From: Mesorhizobium prunaredense
Lineage (GTDB): Bacteria; Pseudomonadota; Alphaproteobacteria; Rhizobiales; Rhizobiaceae
Direction: 5' to 3'
Length of the DNA: 64,000 nt
Assembly: GCF_900156895.1 (NCBI RefSeq)
Contig: NZ_FTPD01000045.1
Span: 102,629 to 166,628, forward strand
Positions 1-8,417 of this stretch are shown here, piece by piece. The notes beneath the pieces were generated by a model that made no database searches, was not told the origin of the DNA, and saw only the letters and a list, made by a program, of their open reading frames with translations. The position numbers and the translations under genes were made by a program. The first letter of the stretch is position 1. Every line of letters starts with the position of its first letter.

Positions 1-1590
1 TCCGGCCGTCGGGTCCTCGTCCTCGGCGAGATGGCCGATCAGCGTTTCGGTGGTCAGGATCAGCGTCGCCACCGAAGCTGCGTTGGCGAGTGCTGTGTAG
101 GTGACGCGGACCGGATCAATGATCCCTGCCTCGAACATGTTCTGGTAGCTGCCGGCAGACGCGTTGTAGCCGTAGCCGCCGTTGATGCGCGTGACTTCCG
201 CCACCACTGCCTCGGGATCGGCGCCGGCGTTGACGGCTATGCGCCAGAGCGGCCGCGACAGCACCGATCGCACCAGGCGCACGCCTTCGGCGACATCGCC
301 GTCGACGCCTGCCGCTACCTTGTCGAGCAGCGGCGCGATCTGGGCAAGCGCCGAGCCACCTCCGGCGACCACGCCCTCTTCGGATGCGGCGCGCACCGCA
401 TTCAGCGAATCCTCGATGAGCTGAATGGTTCGCTTCTGCTCGACCGGCGTGACACCGCCGGCATAGAGAATCGCAGTGCCGCCAGAAAGCTTGGCCAGGC
501 GTTCGCGCAGCTTGTCCTGATCGATATTCGGCGGCGAAGCTTCATACTGCCGCTGCACCTGAGCGCGACGCGACGCGATTGCCGCGTGGTCGCCGCCGCC
601 GCGGATGATCGAGGTGTAAGACGAACTGGTCTTCACCCGGTCAGCCGTTCCGAGGTCGTCGGCGGTGATGTCCTCCAGCCGGCCGCCGAGGTCGCGCGCG
701 ATCACCTTGCCGCCGGTGATGATCGCCAGATCCTCCATCATCGCCTTGCGCCAATGGCCATATTCCGGCGGATGGACGACAAGGTATTTTCCAGGTCCCT
801 GCCTGCCGAGCAGCGTCACCACGACTTCCGGCGACATTTCCTCGGACACGATCAGCAGCGGCCGACCGGCCTCGTCGGCAATGCGGCGAGCCGCATCCAG
901 CGCCTCGGGCTCCTTGATCTTGAGATCGGTCATCAGGATGTAGGGCCGTTCGAGAACCGCCTCCATCTTCTCCTGATCGGTCACCATGTGGTGCGAGAGA
1001 TAGCCGCGTTCGAAGGACATGCCCTCGACCACGTCAAGCGTGGTCTCGGTCGTCACGCTGAAGTCAGTGGTGATGACGCCTTCGGCCCCTACCCGCTGAT
1101 GGGCTTCGGCCACCAGTGCGCCAAGCTTGGCATTGGTCGCCGCGATGTTGGCGACCGAGGCGAGAATTCCGTTGCCCTTGGCCGGCTTGGCCGAAGCCTT
1201 GAGCGCCGCCACTACCGCTGTCACGGCAAGGTCGATGCCCTTGCACAGATCGACGGATTTCACGCCGCGTTCATTCGCCTCCACACCGCCCTGGATGAGA
1301 GCGTTGGCGAGCACGATGGCAGTCGTGGTACCGTCGCCGGCGACCTCGTTGGTTTGCATCGACACTTCGCGAACGACCTGCGCGCCCATGTTTTCGAAAC
1401 GGTCGTGCAATTCGATCTCGGAGGCGATGCTGACACCGTCACGGGTCACCATCGGCGTGCCGATCGGCCGGTCGATCATGGCGTTCATGCCTTTGGGGCC
1501 AAGCGTCGGCTCGACGGCAGCGGCCAGCCGAAAGACGCCACGGGCGAGAGCGCGGCGGGCGTCGGAGTTGTGAAGCATTACTTTGGGCAT
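1..1590 (-). CDS. GroEL-type chaperonin of the diiron monooxygenase operon (C-terminus cut by window edge)
   Basis: A 60-kDa chaperonin; 530 residues are visible and only the last dozen or so lie beyond the window edge. The ATP-site motifs are present: VTRDGVSIA near residues 48-56, GDGTTT at 85-90, and SEEGVVAGGG in the C-terminal half. The start is the ATG at 1590, preceded by a strong AGGAGG. It is the last visible gene of the minus-strand monooxygenase operon. In actinobacterial mim/prm clusters a GroEL-like protein (MimG) is needed for productive folding of the large hydroxylase, so the same role is inferred here. It is probably not the housekeeping GroEL, because no groES lies directly upstream. 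The end as seen (LAEDEDPTAG) shows no GGM tail yet; this cannot be judged fully because the gene is truncated. Confidence 0.93.
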   Translation of the reverse strand, partial: MPKVMLHNSDARRALARGVFRLAAAVEPTLGPKGMNAMIDRPIGTPMVTRDGVSIASEIELHDRFENMGAQVVREVSMQTNEVAGDGTTTAIVLANALIQGGVEANERGVKSVDLCKGIDLAVTAVVAALKASAKPAKGNGILASVANIAATNAKLGALVAEAHQRVGAEGVITTDFSVTTETTLDVVEGMSFERGYLSHHMVTDQEKMEAVLERPYILMTDLKIKEPEALDAARRIADEAGRPLLIVSEEMSPEVVVTLLGRQGPGKYLVVHPPEYGHWRKAMMEDLAIITGGKVIARDLGGRLEDITADDLGTADRVKTSSSYTSIIRGGGDHAAIASRRAQVQRQYEASPPNIDQDKLRERLAKLSGGTAILYAGGVTPVEQKRTIQLIEDSLNAVRAASEEGVVAGGGSALAQIAPLLDKVAAGVDGDVAEGVRLVRSVLSRPLWRIAVNAGADPEAVVAEVTRINGGYGYNASAGSYQNMFEAGIIDPVRVTYTALANAASVATLILTTETLIGHLAEDEDPTAG

Positions 1591-1667
1591 GATTCCTCCT
1601 TCCGCCTTACGGGCGGGTTGTTGGTTAGGGGCCTCGTGCGAGGGAGGCCGTTGTTTTCGGCTCTGCT

Positions 1668-2468
1668 TCAGGCGGTCGGCGCGGCTCGTGCCGGCACGCG
1701 ATCCATGATGAAATCGACCAGTGTCGGTTCGCCGTCGACCACATCCAGTTCCTTGTATCTGGTCTGCTTGAGCCCACGGCAAAGCGCGCCGTTGAACTCC
1801 ATATTGACGCGCACACCGCGCAGTTCAGCGAGATGGGCGCCGAGTGCGGCAGTCGGTATGCGTTGCCCTTCCCAGGTCACGAAGACGGGATCATCCGCCC
1901 GGCGGTCGGGAAAACGCTCGATCAGAGCCGCCCGGTATCTCGGCTTCTGTTTGGCCGCTTCGCCCGCCTCGAGCCGCGCGACGTCGTATGCCGGCAGGTC
2001 CATGCCGAGGATTTCCCGATCCGTCAGACCATGCTGCCGGAGGCCCCGCAAAACCGCCTCCTGGCGCCGCTTGAATGCCTTCATCCTGAAGGTTTCGCGC
2101 AAGGCGCCGAGATCCTGATCCTCGGCAAGTTCAGCGAAAATATCGCCGAATGTCTTGCCGGCTGCCATGCCGCAATTGACCTCTTCCGCGAACATGTGGT
2201 CGTGCAGCTTGACGCGATAGGCCGGCGACCATGAGAGTTGGTCGAGCGCCTTGCGGACGCCGTCCAGCATCAGGAACGCGAAGTTGGGCGAGCACCAGTA
2301 GGTCGGCAGGCGGAAATCTATCTCCACGCTGCCATCGCCCGTCATCACGGCTCGCTCGACGAAGCCCATCTCGGTAATCGGTTCGTCGAGTTCGGGGTCG
2401 TTGACCTCACCAAGGCACCGCCAGAGCTCCTTCTCGCGGTTGCCGGAAACGCTGGCGGCGGTTGCCAT
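1668..2468 (-). CDS. DUF59/MIP18-like protein of the monooxygenase operon
   Basis: A 266-residue protein. Its N-terminal part (about residues 12-100) looks like a DUF59 (PaaD/MIP18) domain, with VNDPELDEPITEMGFV near the start; this family is linked to iron-sulfur or metal-centre assembly. The C-terminal 150 residues are mostly helical and match nothing I recognise. The ATG at 2468 has GGAGTAGGGG upstream and lies 5 bp after the amidohydrolase stop. A protein of this kind sits between the amidohydrolase and groEL in prm/mim clusters. A role in maturing the diiron hydroxylase or the 2Fe-2S reductase is inferred from context, not shown. Confidence 0.8.
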   Translation of the reverse strand: MATAASVSGNREKELWRCLGEVNDPELDEPITEMGFVERAVMTGDGSVEIDFRLPTYWCSPNFAFLMLDGVRKALDQLSWSPAYRVKLHDHMFAEEVNCGMAAGKTFGDIFAELAEDQDLGALRETFRMKAFKRRQEAVLRGLRQHGLTDREILGMDLPAYDVARLEAGEAAKQKPRYRAALIERFPDRRADDPVFVTWEGQRIPTAALGAHLAELRGVRVNMEFNGALCRGLKQTRYKELDVVDGEPTLVDFIMDRVPARAAPTA

Positions 2469-2473
2469 GGCCC

Positions 2474-3496
2474 CTACTCCGCCGCGATGCTGAAGGGCGA
2501 ACTGGCGAGCGCCTTCTTCTTGGCTGCGATGTCGATGTTGTAGAGACGCGCGGCATTAAGACCGAGGATCTTCTCCTTGATCTCGTCGGTCAGCTGCACG
2601 CCGCGTTCTGCGGCGATGTCGTCGGGGATCTGGTAGGCCCAGAATTTCTCGACCAGCCAGCGTGGCGTCCAGATCGCGTAGTCGGAACCGAACAGGATTT
2701 TCTCCGGCCCGATCCAGAACAGCAGTTCGGCGATGACCTCGCCGAAATAGCGCGGGCGGGAATGGATGAAGGGCAGCGCTACCGCAAGCCCGCCATAGAC
2801 GTTGGTTTCCTGGGTCGCGATCCAGCAGAAATCGTCAAGACGCGGCAAGCCGCAATGCTCGATGATCCAGTTGAGGCCCTGGAAATCCGTCGCCGCATGA
2901 TCGACGTCATGCACGTCGAACGCATCCTTGCTGAGCGGCAGGATCGTCGGGCCCTTGTGGACGTGGATGTTCCTGATGCCAAGCTTGTCGCAGAGTTCGA
3001 AGCATTTGTAGGCATCGGGGTCGGTAAGCTTCCAGCCCTTGGAGGCGCCGTTCCATTCGGCCGTGTACATCTTCACGCCCTTGACGTTGTAGGTCTCCTT
3101 GAGGAAATGGATGTACTCAAGCGCCTTCTCACCGTCGCGCGGATCGAAGGCGCCGTTGACGATGAAACGCTCCGGATAACGCTTGGCCACCTCGGCGTTG
3201 CGTTCGATCGTGTTGAAGCCGTTCTTGTAGAAGTCCTTGAGATAGGTCGACTGGACGATCGCCATGTCATCTGGACCGTCGATGAACAGGTCGCGATAGA
3301 GATCGTCGGCGCTGTACTTCTCGAACTTGCTCTTCTCCCACAGCTGGTCCTTGGGGCTCAGCCCCGTGTGATAGGCGTAGAAGCAATCGATGAACTGCTT
3401 GCCGTGGACATTTTTCTGGTTGTCCGGGCTGCCGTCCCAGAAATGGGTGTGGCCGTCGACCACGAAAATATCCTTGCCTTCCGGTGTCCTAAACAT
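2474..3496 (-). CDS. amidohydrolase-family metal-dependent hydrolase (monooxygenase operon)
   Basis: A 340-residue amidohydrolase_2-type TIM barrel. Visible motifs are VDGHTHFW at the N-terminus (metal-binding HxH), NIHVHKGP in the middle (further metal His) and LFGSDYAIWTPRW near the C-terminus (metal/catalytic Asp). The chosen start (ATG at 3496) has GGAGGAAAG just upstream; an in-frame start 15 codons earlier lacks this. The gene is a constant companion of prmABCD/mimABCD-type monooxygenases, but its substrate is not known to me. A decarboxylase or hydrolase acting on a pathway intermediate would fit the family. Confidence 0.85.
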   Translation of the reverse strand: MFRTPEGKDIFVVDGHTHFWDGSPDNQKNVHGKQFIDCFYAYHTGLSPKDQLWEKSKFEKYSADDLYRDLFIDGPDDMAIVQSTYLKDFYKNGFNTIERNAEVAKRYPERFIVNGAFDPRDGEKALEYIHFLKETYNVKGVKMYTAEWNGASKGWKLTDPDAYKCFELCDKLGIRNIHVHKGPTILPLSKDAFDVHDVDHAATDFQGLNWIIEHCGLPRLDDFCWIATQETNVYGGLAVALPFIHSRPRYFGEVIAELLFWIGPEKILFGSDYAIWTPRWLVEKFWAYQIPDDIAAERGVQLTDEIKEKILGLNAARLYNIDIAAKKKALASSPFSIAAE

Positions 3497-3568
3497 TCTT
3501 TCCTCCGCAAGATGCGTGTTGATCGGTTCGGCGTGCCGCAATCAGGCGGCACGCCTGATTTTTTGCCG

Positions 3569-3940
3569 CTATTCGATGTATTCGAACATCTCGTCCATGT
3601 TGCCGAACAAGATCACGGTGTTGTCGTCGATGCGCACCATCCGCCCGTAGTGGGTCGAGCTGTTGACCTCGAAGGTTTCCGCCGTCATCTCGCGGCCGAG
3701 ATATTCGCTGATCTCGTCCATTTTGAAGATCAGTTTGCCGGTGCCGTCGATCCGGATCATCGCCGGTTGGTAGGTTACGGTTACGTTCGGCTTCAGGCCC
3801 ATGAATTCAGCGATGGCCCTGGCTTCCACCGAGTCGTTCATGGTGACGCCGCACTGATGCGAAATCGTCTGTTCGAAGGTGATGTCCTTCATCGCCCTGA
3901 AGATGTTGGATTGCGATGCGTCGCGTGCTGCAGTTGACAT
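3569..3940 (-). CDS. mimD: diiron monooxygenase coupling (effector) protein, MmoB/PrmD/MimD-like
   Basis: A 123-residue cofactor-less regulatory protein of soluble diiron monooxygenases, which binds the hydroxylase and couples electron transfer to oxygenation. The MmoB/DmpM-like core is visible (NDSVEARAIAEFMG, then TVTYQPAMIRIDGTGKLIF). The start at 3940 is the ATG that gives the normal family length, with GGGAGAAACC upstream; the frame stays open further upstream but overlaps the small hydroxylase gene. It follows the small subunit by 17 bp, in the order found in prm/mim operons. Confidence 0.92.
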   Translation of the reverse strand: MSTAARDASQSNIFRAMKDITFEQTISHQCGVTMNDSVEARAIAEFMGLKPNVTVTYQPAMIRIDGTGKLIFKMDEISEYLGREMTAETFEVNSSTHYGRMVRIDDNTVILFGNMDEMFEYIE

Positions 3941-3957
3941 GACGGTTTCTCCCTGTG

Positions 3958-5016
3958 TCAGCGCTTGAGGCCAAGTTCGCGGAGTATCTGACCAATCCGT
4001 TCCTCGGATTTGGCACGGACATCCGCAAAGGCGACCGGCTTGGAATGCGGCATCGACCAGATCGGCTGCAGGCCGGTGGCTGCCTTGTCGGCGAGCGCGC
4101 CGTGTTTCTCTACCCAGCCCTGGAAGAGCTTCTTGTTCGCCGCGCCGTGCTTCTCGTCGTTGGCGAGCATGTGCATGAGGTCGATCGTGTTGGCGAGGTT
4201 GCGTTCGTAGTCGGCCTCGGCTGCCGAGATCACCGCCGGCGTTATGAAGTCGTGGTTGGCGGCGGCGATCTGCATCAGGAAGCCTGAGCGGAATGCTTCC
4301 CCGACCAGCGGCTCGAAGACGATGTTGATGGCGAAATACTGTTCGAGATAGTCGGTCGCGCCCATGATGGTTTCGACCGCCTCGCGGGTACCTTGCCAGT
4401 TGTTGTCCTCGAGCCAGGCCTTCTTGCCAAGTTCGTCGTCCCAGCCGGGAAGGTCCATGCCGATCTCGGCAAGGTAGAGCGTGATGTCCTGGGCAAGCCG
4501 CAGCTTGTAGGACGAGTTGGTCAGCGTCGCGTTGTTGATCATCTGGGTGTAGCCGTAACGCTGCGCCTGCATCAGCGAGGTGCCGAGCCCGAATTCGGAG
4601 TGCTTCCAGGCGCCGAGTTGCGTCTGCAGAATCTTGACCCAGGCCTTGTCGAAGGTCTTGGGTGCCCCCGACTTGCGGGCGTTGTTGATGACGCTCTGCA
4701 CCATCGTCTCGATTTTCGACTGGCGCTGGTAGTGCGTGCGTTCCCACTCCTGATCGGGGGCGCGAAAGGCATGCCAGTTGGAGCTCTGCGCAGCAGTGTT
4801 CTGCTTGACATAAGCGCCCTTGCCGTCGGCAAAGGAGATTATCCAGTCCTGGATCAGGTAACGCTCCGGGTCAGGCTGTACGTCGACCGTCATGTCTTCG
4901 TAGTGCGTGGCGCGCTGGCCCTTCGGGTCGAAATACCGGTACTTCCGGCTGTCGGAATCGGCAAAGATCGCCGCGCCGGCGGCTCCGGATCCGACTGAAC
5001 TCGAGATAGCTGGCAT
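3958..5016 (-). CDS. mimC: diiron monooxygenase small (beta) hydroxylase subunit, PrmC/MimC-like
   Basis: The beta subunit of the soluble hydroxylase, a ferritin-like helical protein without the metal site. The start used is the ATG at 5016 (MPAISSSV), which has AAGGGAG 8 nt upstream; a GTG three codons earlier (5025) is possible. The conserved beta-subunit region with QDWIISFADGKGAY, WHAFRAPDQEW and QYFAINIVFEPLVGEAFRSGF is clear. At 352 residues it is of normal size. It lies between the reductase and coupling-protein genes. Confidence 0.92.
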   Translation of the reverse strand: MPAISSSVGSGAAGAAIFADSDSRKYRYFDPKGQRATHYEDMTVDVQPDPERYLIQDWIISFADGKGAYVKQNTAAQSSNWHAFRAPDQEWERTHYQRQSKIETMVQSVINNARKSGAPKTFDKAWVKILQTQLGAWKHSEFGLGTSLMQAQRYGYTQMINNATLTNSSYKLRLAQDITLYLAEIGMDLPGWDDELGKKAWLEDNNWQGTREAVETIMGATDYLEQYFAINIVFEPLVGEAFRSGFLMQIAAANHDFITPAVISAAEADYERNLANTIDLMHMLANDEKHGAANKKLFQGWVEKHGALADKAATGLQPIWSMPHSKPVAFADVRAKSEERIGQILRELGLKR

Positions 5017-5066
5017 AGTCTTCACTCCCTTGTTGCAGTTGTGGTTGCAGTTGCGTGGCCGTCCCT

Positions 5067-6128
5067 TCAGTGGGTCGGCGTAGCACCTGTCGATGTGGTG
5101 AACTTGTCGAAGAAGATCCGCTCAGTCTCGAACCCGTTCATGAACAGAACCGGCTGAAGCGCATCAATCATCGGTGGCGGGCCACAGGCATGGACATCGC
5201 CCTGCCCGTCGACCGCAAGTTGCTTGAGCTTGGCGTCGACACTCTGGTGTACGAAACCGCGTTCGCCTTCCCATTCGGCGTCATCAGTCGCGTGCGACAG
5301 CACGGGAATGAAAGTGACATCCGAATGCTGGCCGATCAGCTCGGCGATCCTGTCGAGATAGAACAGGTCGTTGCGGGTCCTGGCACCGTAGAAGAAATAG
5401 ACCGGACGTTTCTCGCCGCTCTTCAGATGGTCGTTGAGGATCGACCAGATCGGCGACATGCCTGAGCCGGCGCCGACCAGGACTAGGGGTCCTTGCCGTT
5501 CTTCCCGACGGAAACAGGTTCCGTAGGGTCCGACGACGGTAACTTCGGCTCCAACCTTGATTCCTCCGGAATCGAGTTCTCCAGAGAACTTTCCCTCAGG
5601 GTATTTTTTGATGATGAAGCAGAGTTTTTCGGTTTGGTCCGGCGTATTTGCCATGGAGAACGAGCGCGTAATCGTCTCCCCTTTTTCCGTGGTAACCGTG
5701 ATGTCGACATATTGCCCCGCCCAGAACTTTATCGGCGAGCCGAGTTCGATCTCGATGCCGCGAATGTCGTGGGTCAGGTGCTCGATCAGAGCAATCCGGC
5801 CGTTGAACGTCTTCACGGCGATCGCTTTCGCCAAAATCTCCTCGTCGTAGTTGAGAAGCTCGACTTCCAGATCGGAGTAGGCGATGCAGCGGCACAAAAG
5901 GACGTGGCCGCTCTCCTTCTCCATGTCGTTCAGCGCGAAAGTCGAGTATTTCAGCATGTCGACTTCGCCATCGAGCAACACGCTCTTGCAGGCCGAGCAT
6001 TGCCCTTCCTTGCAGCCGTGCGGCAGGGCGATGCCCTGGCGGAACGCAGCGTTGAGCACCGTTTCGCCATGCTCGACATCGAATTCGACGCCGACCGGGC
6101 TGAGCCTGACCGTGTGGGTTTCCGACAT
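5067..6128 (-). CDS. mimB: NADH-dependent monooxygenase reductase (2Fe-2S, FAD), PrmB/MimB-like
   Basis: Passes electrons from NADH through FAD and a 2Fe-2S centre to the diiron hydroxylase. The N-terminal plant-type ferredoxin domain has C39, C44, C47 and C79 in CKEGQCSACK and LLCRC. An FAD-binding motif RSFSMANTP lies near residue 145, and the NAD-binding domain has GAGSGMSPIWSIL and ends with the CGPPPMI motif. It is 353 residues long; the ATG at 6128 follows TGGAGGTCCGT. The 53-bp gap after the large subunit gene and the gene order agree with prmABCD/mimABCD. Confidence 0.94.
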   Translation of the reverse strand: MSETHTVRLSPVGVEFDVEHGETVLNAAFRQGIALPHGCKEGQCSACKSVLLDGEVDMLKYSTFALNDMEKESGHVLLCRCIAYSDLEVELLNYDEEILAKAIAVKTFNGRIALIEHLTHDIRGIEIELGSPIKFWAGQYVDITVTTEKGETITRSFSMANTPDQTEKLCFIIKKYPEGKFSGELDSGGIKVGAEVTVVGPYGTCFRREERQGPLVLVGAGSGMSPIWSILNDHLKSGEKRPVYFFYGARTRNDLFYLDRIAELIGQHSDVTFIPVLSHATDDAEWEGERGFVHQSVDAKLKQLAVDGQGDVHACGPPPMIDALQPVLFMNGFETERIFFDKFTTSTGATPTH

Positions 6129-6181
6129 ACGGACCTCCAGTGAAAGGAAGAGGCGGGACGAACCCGCCCCCTTTGGCCTGA

Positions 6182-7855
6182 TCAGTTGCAGGGATTGATC
6201 GTGAAGCCGGCCCGGTATTCCGCCAGGTGCTTCTCACGGTCCGCGGGTGACATGGCACGCAGCGCGTTGAGCGGCGACCCGAGCTTGTTGCCGCGCACGT
6301 CGTCCAGCGTCCACATCTCTTTGTCGTCGAAACGCATATGTGGCTGCGGGACCAGCGTCTTGCCGTCGGAGCGGACGAAGTTCAGGTCCTTGATGGCATC
6401 GGCCAGATCCCAGCCGTCATAGAGCGTCTCCCATTCGCGCTTGCCGCTGAAGCGGCCCATCGCGGGCGTCGGACGGCCCTGATATTCGTCGGCGAACGCC
6501 ACGGTAGCAGTCCACTTGTCGAGTTCGTGGGCGAAGGTGTGCAACTGGCCGTAGATCTCGCCGACCACCATGTCCTCGCGGATCAGGCAGGGTACGAGAC
6601 AGGACCAGCAGCGGTGCGGGTAGACGTAGCCGACGTCGCTGTTGAACAGCAGCACCTTCTCGCCCTTGTGGCTGAGCTTGGCGTACCATTTCCAGAAGTC
6701 GCCGAATTCGGCGTACCAGCCCGGATACTTGTGCTCGAACCACTCGAAGTCCTTGTCGGTCTGAGCTTCGATGCGCCAGAAGTTGACCGGCCAGCCGACC
6801 GCGAAGAACTGCCCGACCTTGTGGACGTAATTCTTCTTGGTGATGCGTTCCCAGGCCGCCTGGACGTCGTCGTGATGGACCTTGATGCCGTATTTCTCGA
6901 GCGGCAGCATGTAGGTGCGGTAGTAGTCTTCATAGATCCAGCGGTGCCACATTTCCGCGTAAGACTCCTTGTTCTTGTCGCGGTTGGTGGTGCCGTATTC
7001 GATGAAGGTGCCTATGGCCGCATCGACGATCGCGTGGTTCTGCCAGAAGGCATAGCGCAGGTCGCGCTCGAGCAGCAGATGATTTTCCGGCTCCTTGAGA
7101 GCCGCCATCAGCAGTGAGTGGCCATTACCGATATGCCGGCTCTCGTCGGACTGCACCGACAGGAAGACGGTCGGCAGCGCATAGTCGCCGTTGCGGGCGG
7201 CTTCCGAAGGCATGGCGACAAAGAGCGTGTTGGTAAAGGCGGTTTCGGCCACCACCGTCAGGTACATGCAGGCGGCAGTCATGGTGTCGCCGGTGATGAA
7301 GCCTTCCGCGAACTGCCGGCCAATAGTCGTGGCGTAGCATTTGCCGAAGGCTTCCTCGGTGATGTCGAAGCCAGCCGGATCGATGTAGTTCTCCATGTAC
7401 CATTTCTTCAGGTTCATCTGGATCGTCGAGTGCCGGAACTCGTCGATCATCTGCATCGTGAAACCGGTCCTGAGTTCCTCGCCAGGAGCGATACGGGCGA
7501 CCATCGCCATCGAGCGGGCAGCCGAGATTTCCGGGAAGGGAATGATCGCCAGAAAGAGTTTCATCCACTCGACCCAGCGCGGTTCGACATTGCGGAACAT
7601 GTCGCCGCGCAGCGCCGCATCCAGCGCGCCGTAGACCCGGTTGTCCTTCTCTTCCTGCATCGGGAAGTAGGACCGCAGGACCTGTTTCATCGGGTCGCGC
7701 GGTGTCTTGTTGATCTTGTAGTCCGTCGGAAACGTCATCGCTTCCTGAACGTAGGAAGGATTCCAGCCGAGATCGGCAATCTTCTTGGTTGCCTCGCCGA
7801 CGGAAATTCCGCGTTGCGAGGTAATCTTGTTGAGCGTCAGAGACGTCATGGTCAT
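6182..7855 (-). CDS. mimA: soluble diiron monooxygenase large (alpha) hydroxylase subunit, propane/phenol (PrmA/MimA) type
   Basis: The catalytic subunit, 557 residues. All six diiron ligands can be placed: E109, E139, H142 (DEFRH), E204, E238 and H241 (DESRH). Every one is offset by exactly five residues from the methane monooxygenase ligands E114, E144, H147, E209, E243 and H246. It should hydroxylate propane, phenol or a ketone such as acetone; sequence alone does not tell which. A second ATG three codons in (7849) is better spaced from the GGTGGAGG upstream, so either may be the true start. It is the first gene of an operon that also carries reductase, beta subunit, effector, amidohydrolase, DUF59 protein and GroEL, with a sigma-54 promoter upstream. 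Confidence 0.95.
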   Translation of the reverse strand: MTMTSLTLNKITSQRGISVGEATKKIADLGWNPSYVQEAMTFPTDYKINKTPRDPMKQVLRSYFPMQEEKDNRVYGALDAALRGDMFRNVEPRWVEWMKLFLAIIPFPEISAARSMAMVARIAPGEELRTGFTMQMIDEFRHSTIQMNLKKWYMENYIDPAGFDITEEAFGKCYATTIGRQFAEGFITGDTMTAACMYLTVVAETAFTNTLFVAMPSEAARNGDYALPTVFLSVQSDESRHIGNGHSLLMAALKEPENHLLLERDLRYAFWQNHAIVDAAIGTFIEYGTTNRDKNKESYAEMWHRWIYEDYYRTYMLPLEKYGIKVHHDDVQAAWERITKKNYVHKVGQFFAVGWPVNFWRIEAQTDKDFEWFEHKYPGWYAEFGDFWKWYAKLSHKGEKVLLFNSDVGYVYPHRCWSCLVPCLIREDMVVGEIYGQLHTFAHELDKWTATVAFADEYQGRPTPAMGRFSGKREWETLYDGWDLADAIKDLNFVRSDGKTLVPQPHMRFDDKEMWTLDDVRGNKLGSPLNALRAMSPADREKHLAEYRAGFTINPCN

Positions 7856-8147
7856 AAGCCTCCACCAGGTTTGAGCCGCAAGTCCCTTGACCCCGGCATG
7901 GAGCGGCGCACAGCACCGCTAGTGAGAGTGCGAACGGCACGACAAAGGGTTGCGCGTTCAGGCGCGACTCATGGTCCGGCCATTCAAGTGGATCGTGGCA
8001 AAGGTTCTCGAGGCATCTGGCAGGGACCGCGGCGCCAACCGCATATGCGATGGGCGTATCGAAGCGGACGTGACCTGCTTCCTCCGTTCCTTCGTTCTTT
8101 TGGCACCGCGTCAAAAGCGCGATGGGCTTCTTGTGAAAATGAGCAAC

Positions 8148-8162
8148 GCAAGCGCCGTGCCA
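8148..8162 (-). promoter_or_regulatory. sigma-54 (-24/-12) promoter of the monooxygenase operon
   Basis: Read on the minus strand the site is TGGCAC, five bases (GGCGC), then TTGC. This is an exact match to the sigma-54 core consensus TGGCAC-N5-TTGC. It points toward mimA, with a predicted transcription start near 8136 and a long leader. An enhancer-like palindrome lies about 100 bp upstream, the usual distance for a bacterial enhancer-binding protein. No such activator gene is in the window. Confidence 0.82.
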
Positions 8163-8232
8163 ACTTGAAAATAGCACCCATGGCAAGGGCTCAAAACAAA
8201 ATCGCTGCTCTTTCGGCACATAAGCAGATGGT

Positions 8233-8257
8233 CAACTGTAACATTCTTTTACAGTTG
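8233..8257. promoter_or_regulatory. palindromic enhancer/upstream activating site CAACTGTAA-N7-TTACAGTTG
   Basis: A perfect 9-bp inverted repeat with a 7-bp spacer, about 97-121 bp upstream of the predicted sigma-54 transcription start. Size, symmetry and position fit a dimeric enhancer-binding protein site (AcoR/XylR/NtrC class). A related half-site CAACTGCAA follows at 8291-8299. It could also act on the divergent operon at 8418. Confidence 0.7.
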
Positions 8258-8417
8258 TAACGTACGTCTGTAATATTTAACGCCTATTCGCAACTGCAAT
8301 ATATTTAGTTAGCAAGCGCAGCAAGTACAAAAACGAATATCATCTATTCAATTCTTCGTCTTTCTCCACTATTTGGGGGTGACGGCCCATGGACGGGCCT
8401 CGCGCTGGAGAGAGACC

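Larger units (their letters stand above)
7856..8417. other. 562-bp divergent intergenic region between the monooxygenase and unknown operons
   Basis: No credible gene. The half nearest mimA is GC-rich and forms a leader of about 280 nt for the minus-strand operon, downstream of the sigma-54 promoter at 8148-8162. The other half (about 8220-8345) is AT-rich and carries the palindrome at 8233-8257, a second CAACTGCAA half-site at 8291-8299, and presumably the promoter of the plus-strand operon starting at 8418. Confidence 0.6.

Noticed and set aside
1..1590. The groEL gene as the housekeeping groESL chaperonin
   Set aside because: No groES lies directly upstream; the preceding genes are the DUF59 protein and monooxygenase components, as in mim/prm clusters.
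31..2118. A 695-codon open frame on the plus strand, opposite groEL and the DUF59 gene
   Set aside because: It is antisense to two clearly real genes, has no family resemblance or ribosome-binding site, and is a by-product of high GC codon use. The same applies to the long opposite-strand frames at 2462-3937, 11812-13344, 19915-21657 and 25587-26633.
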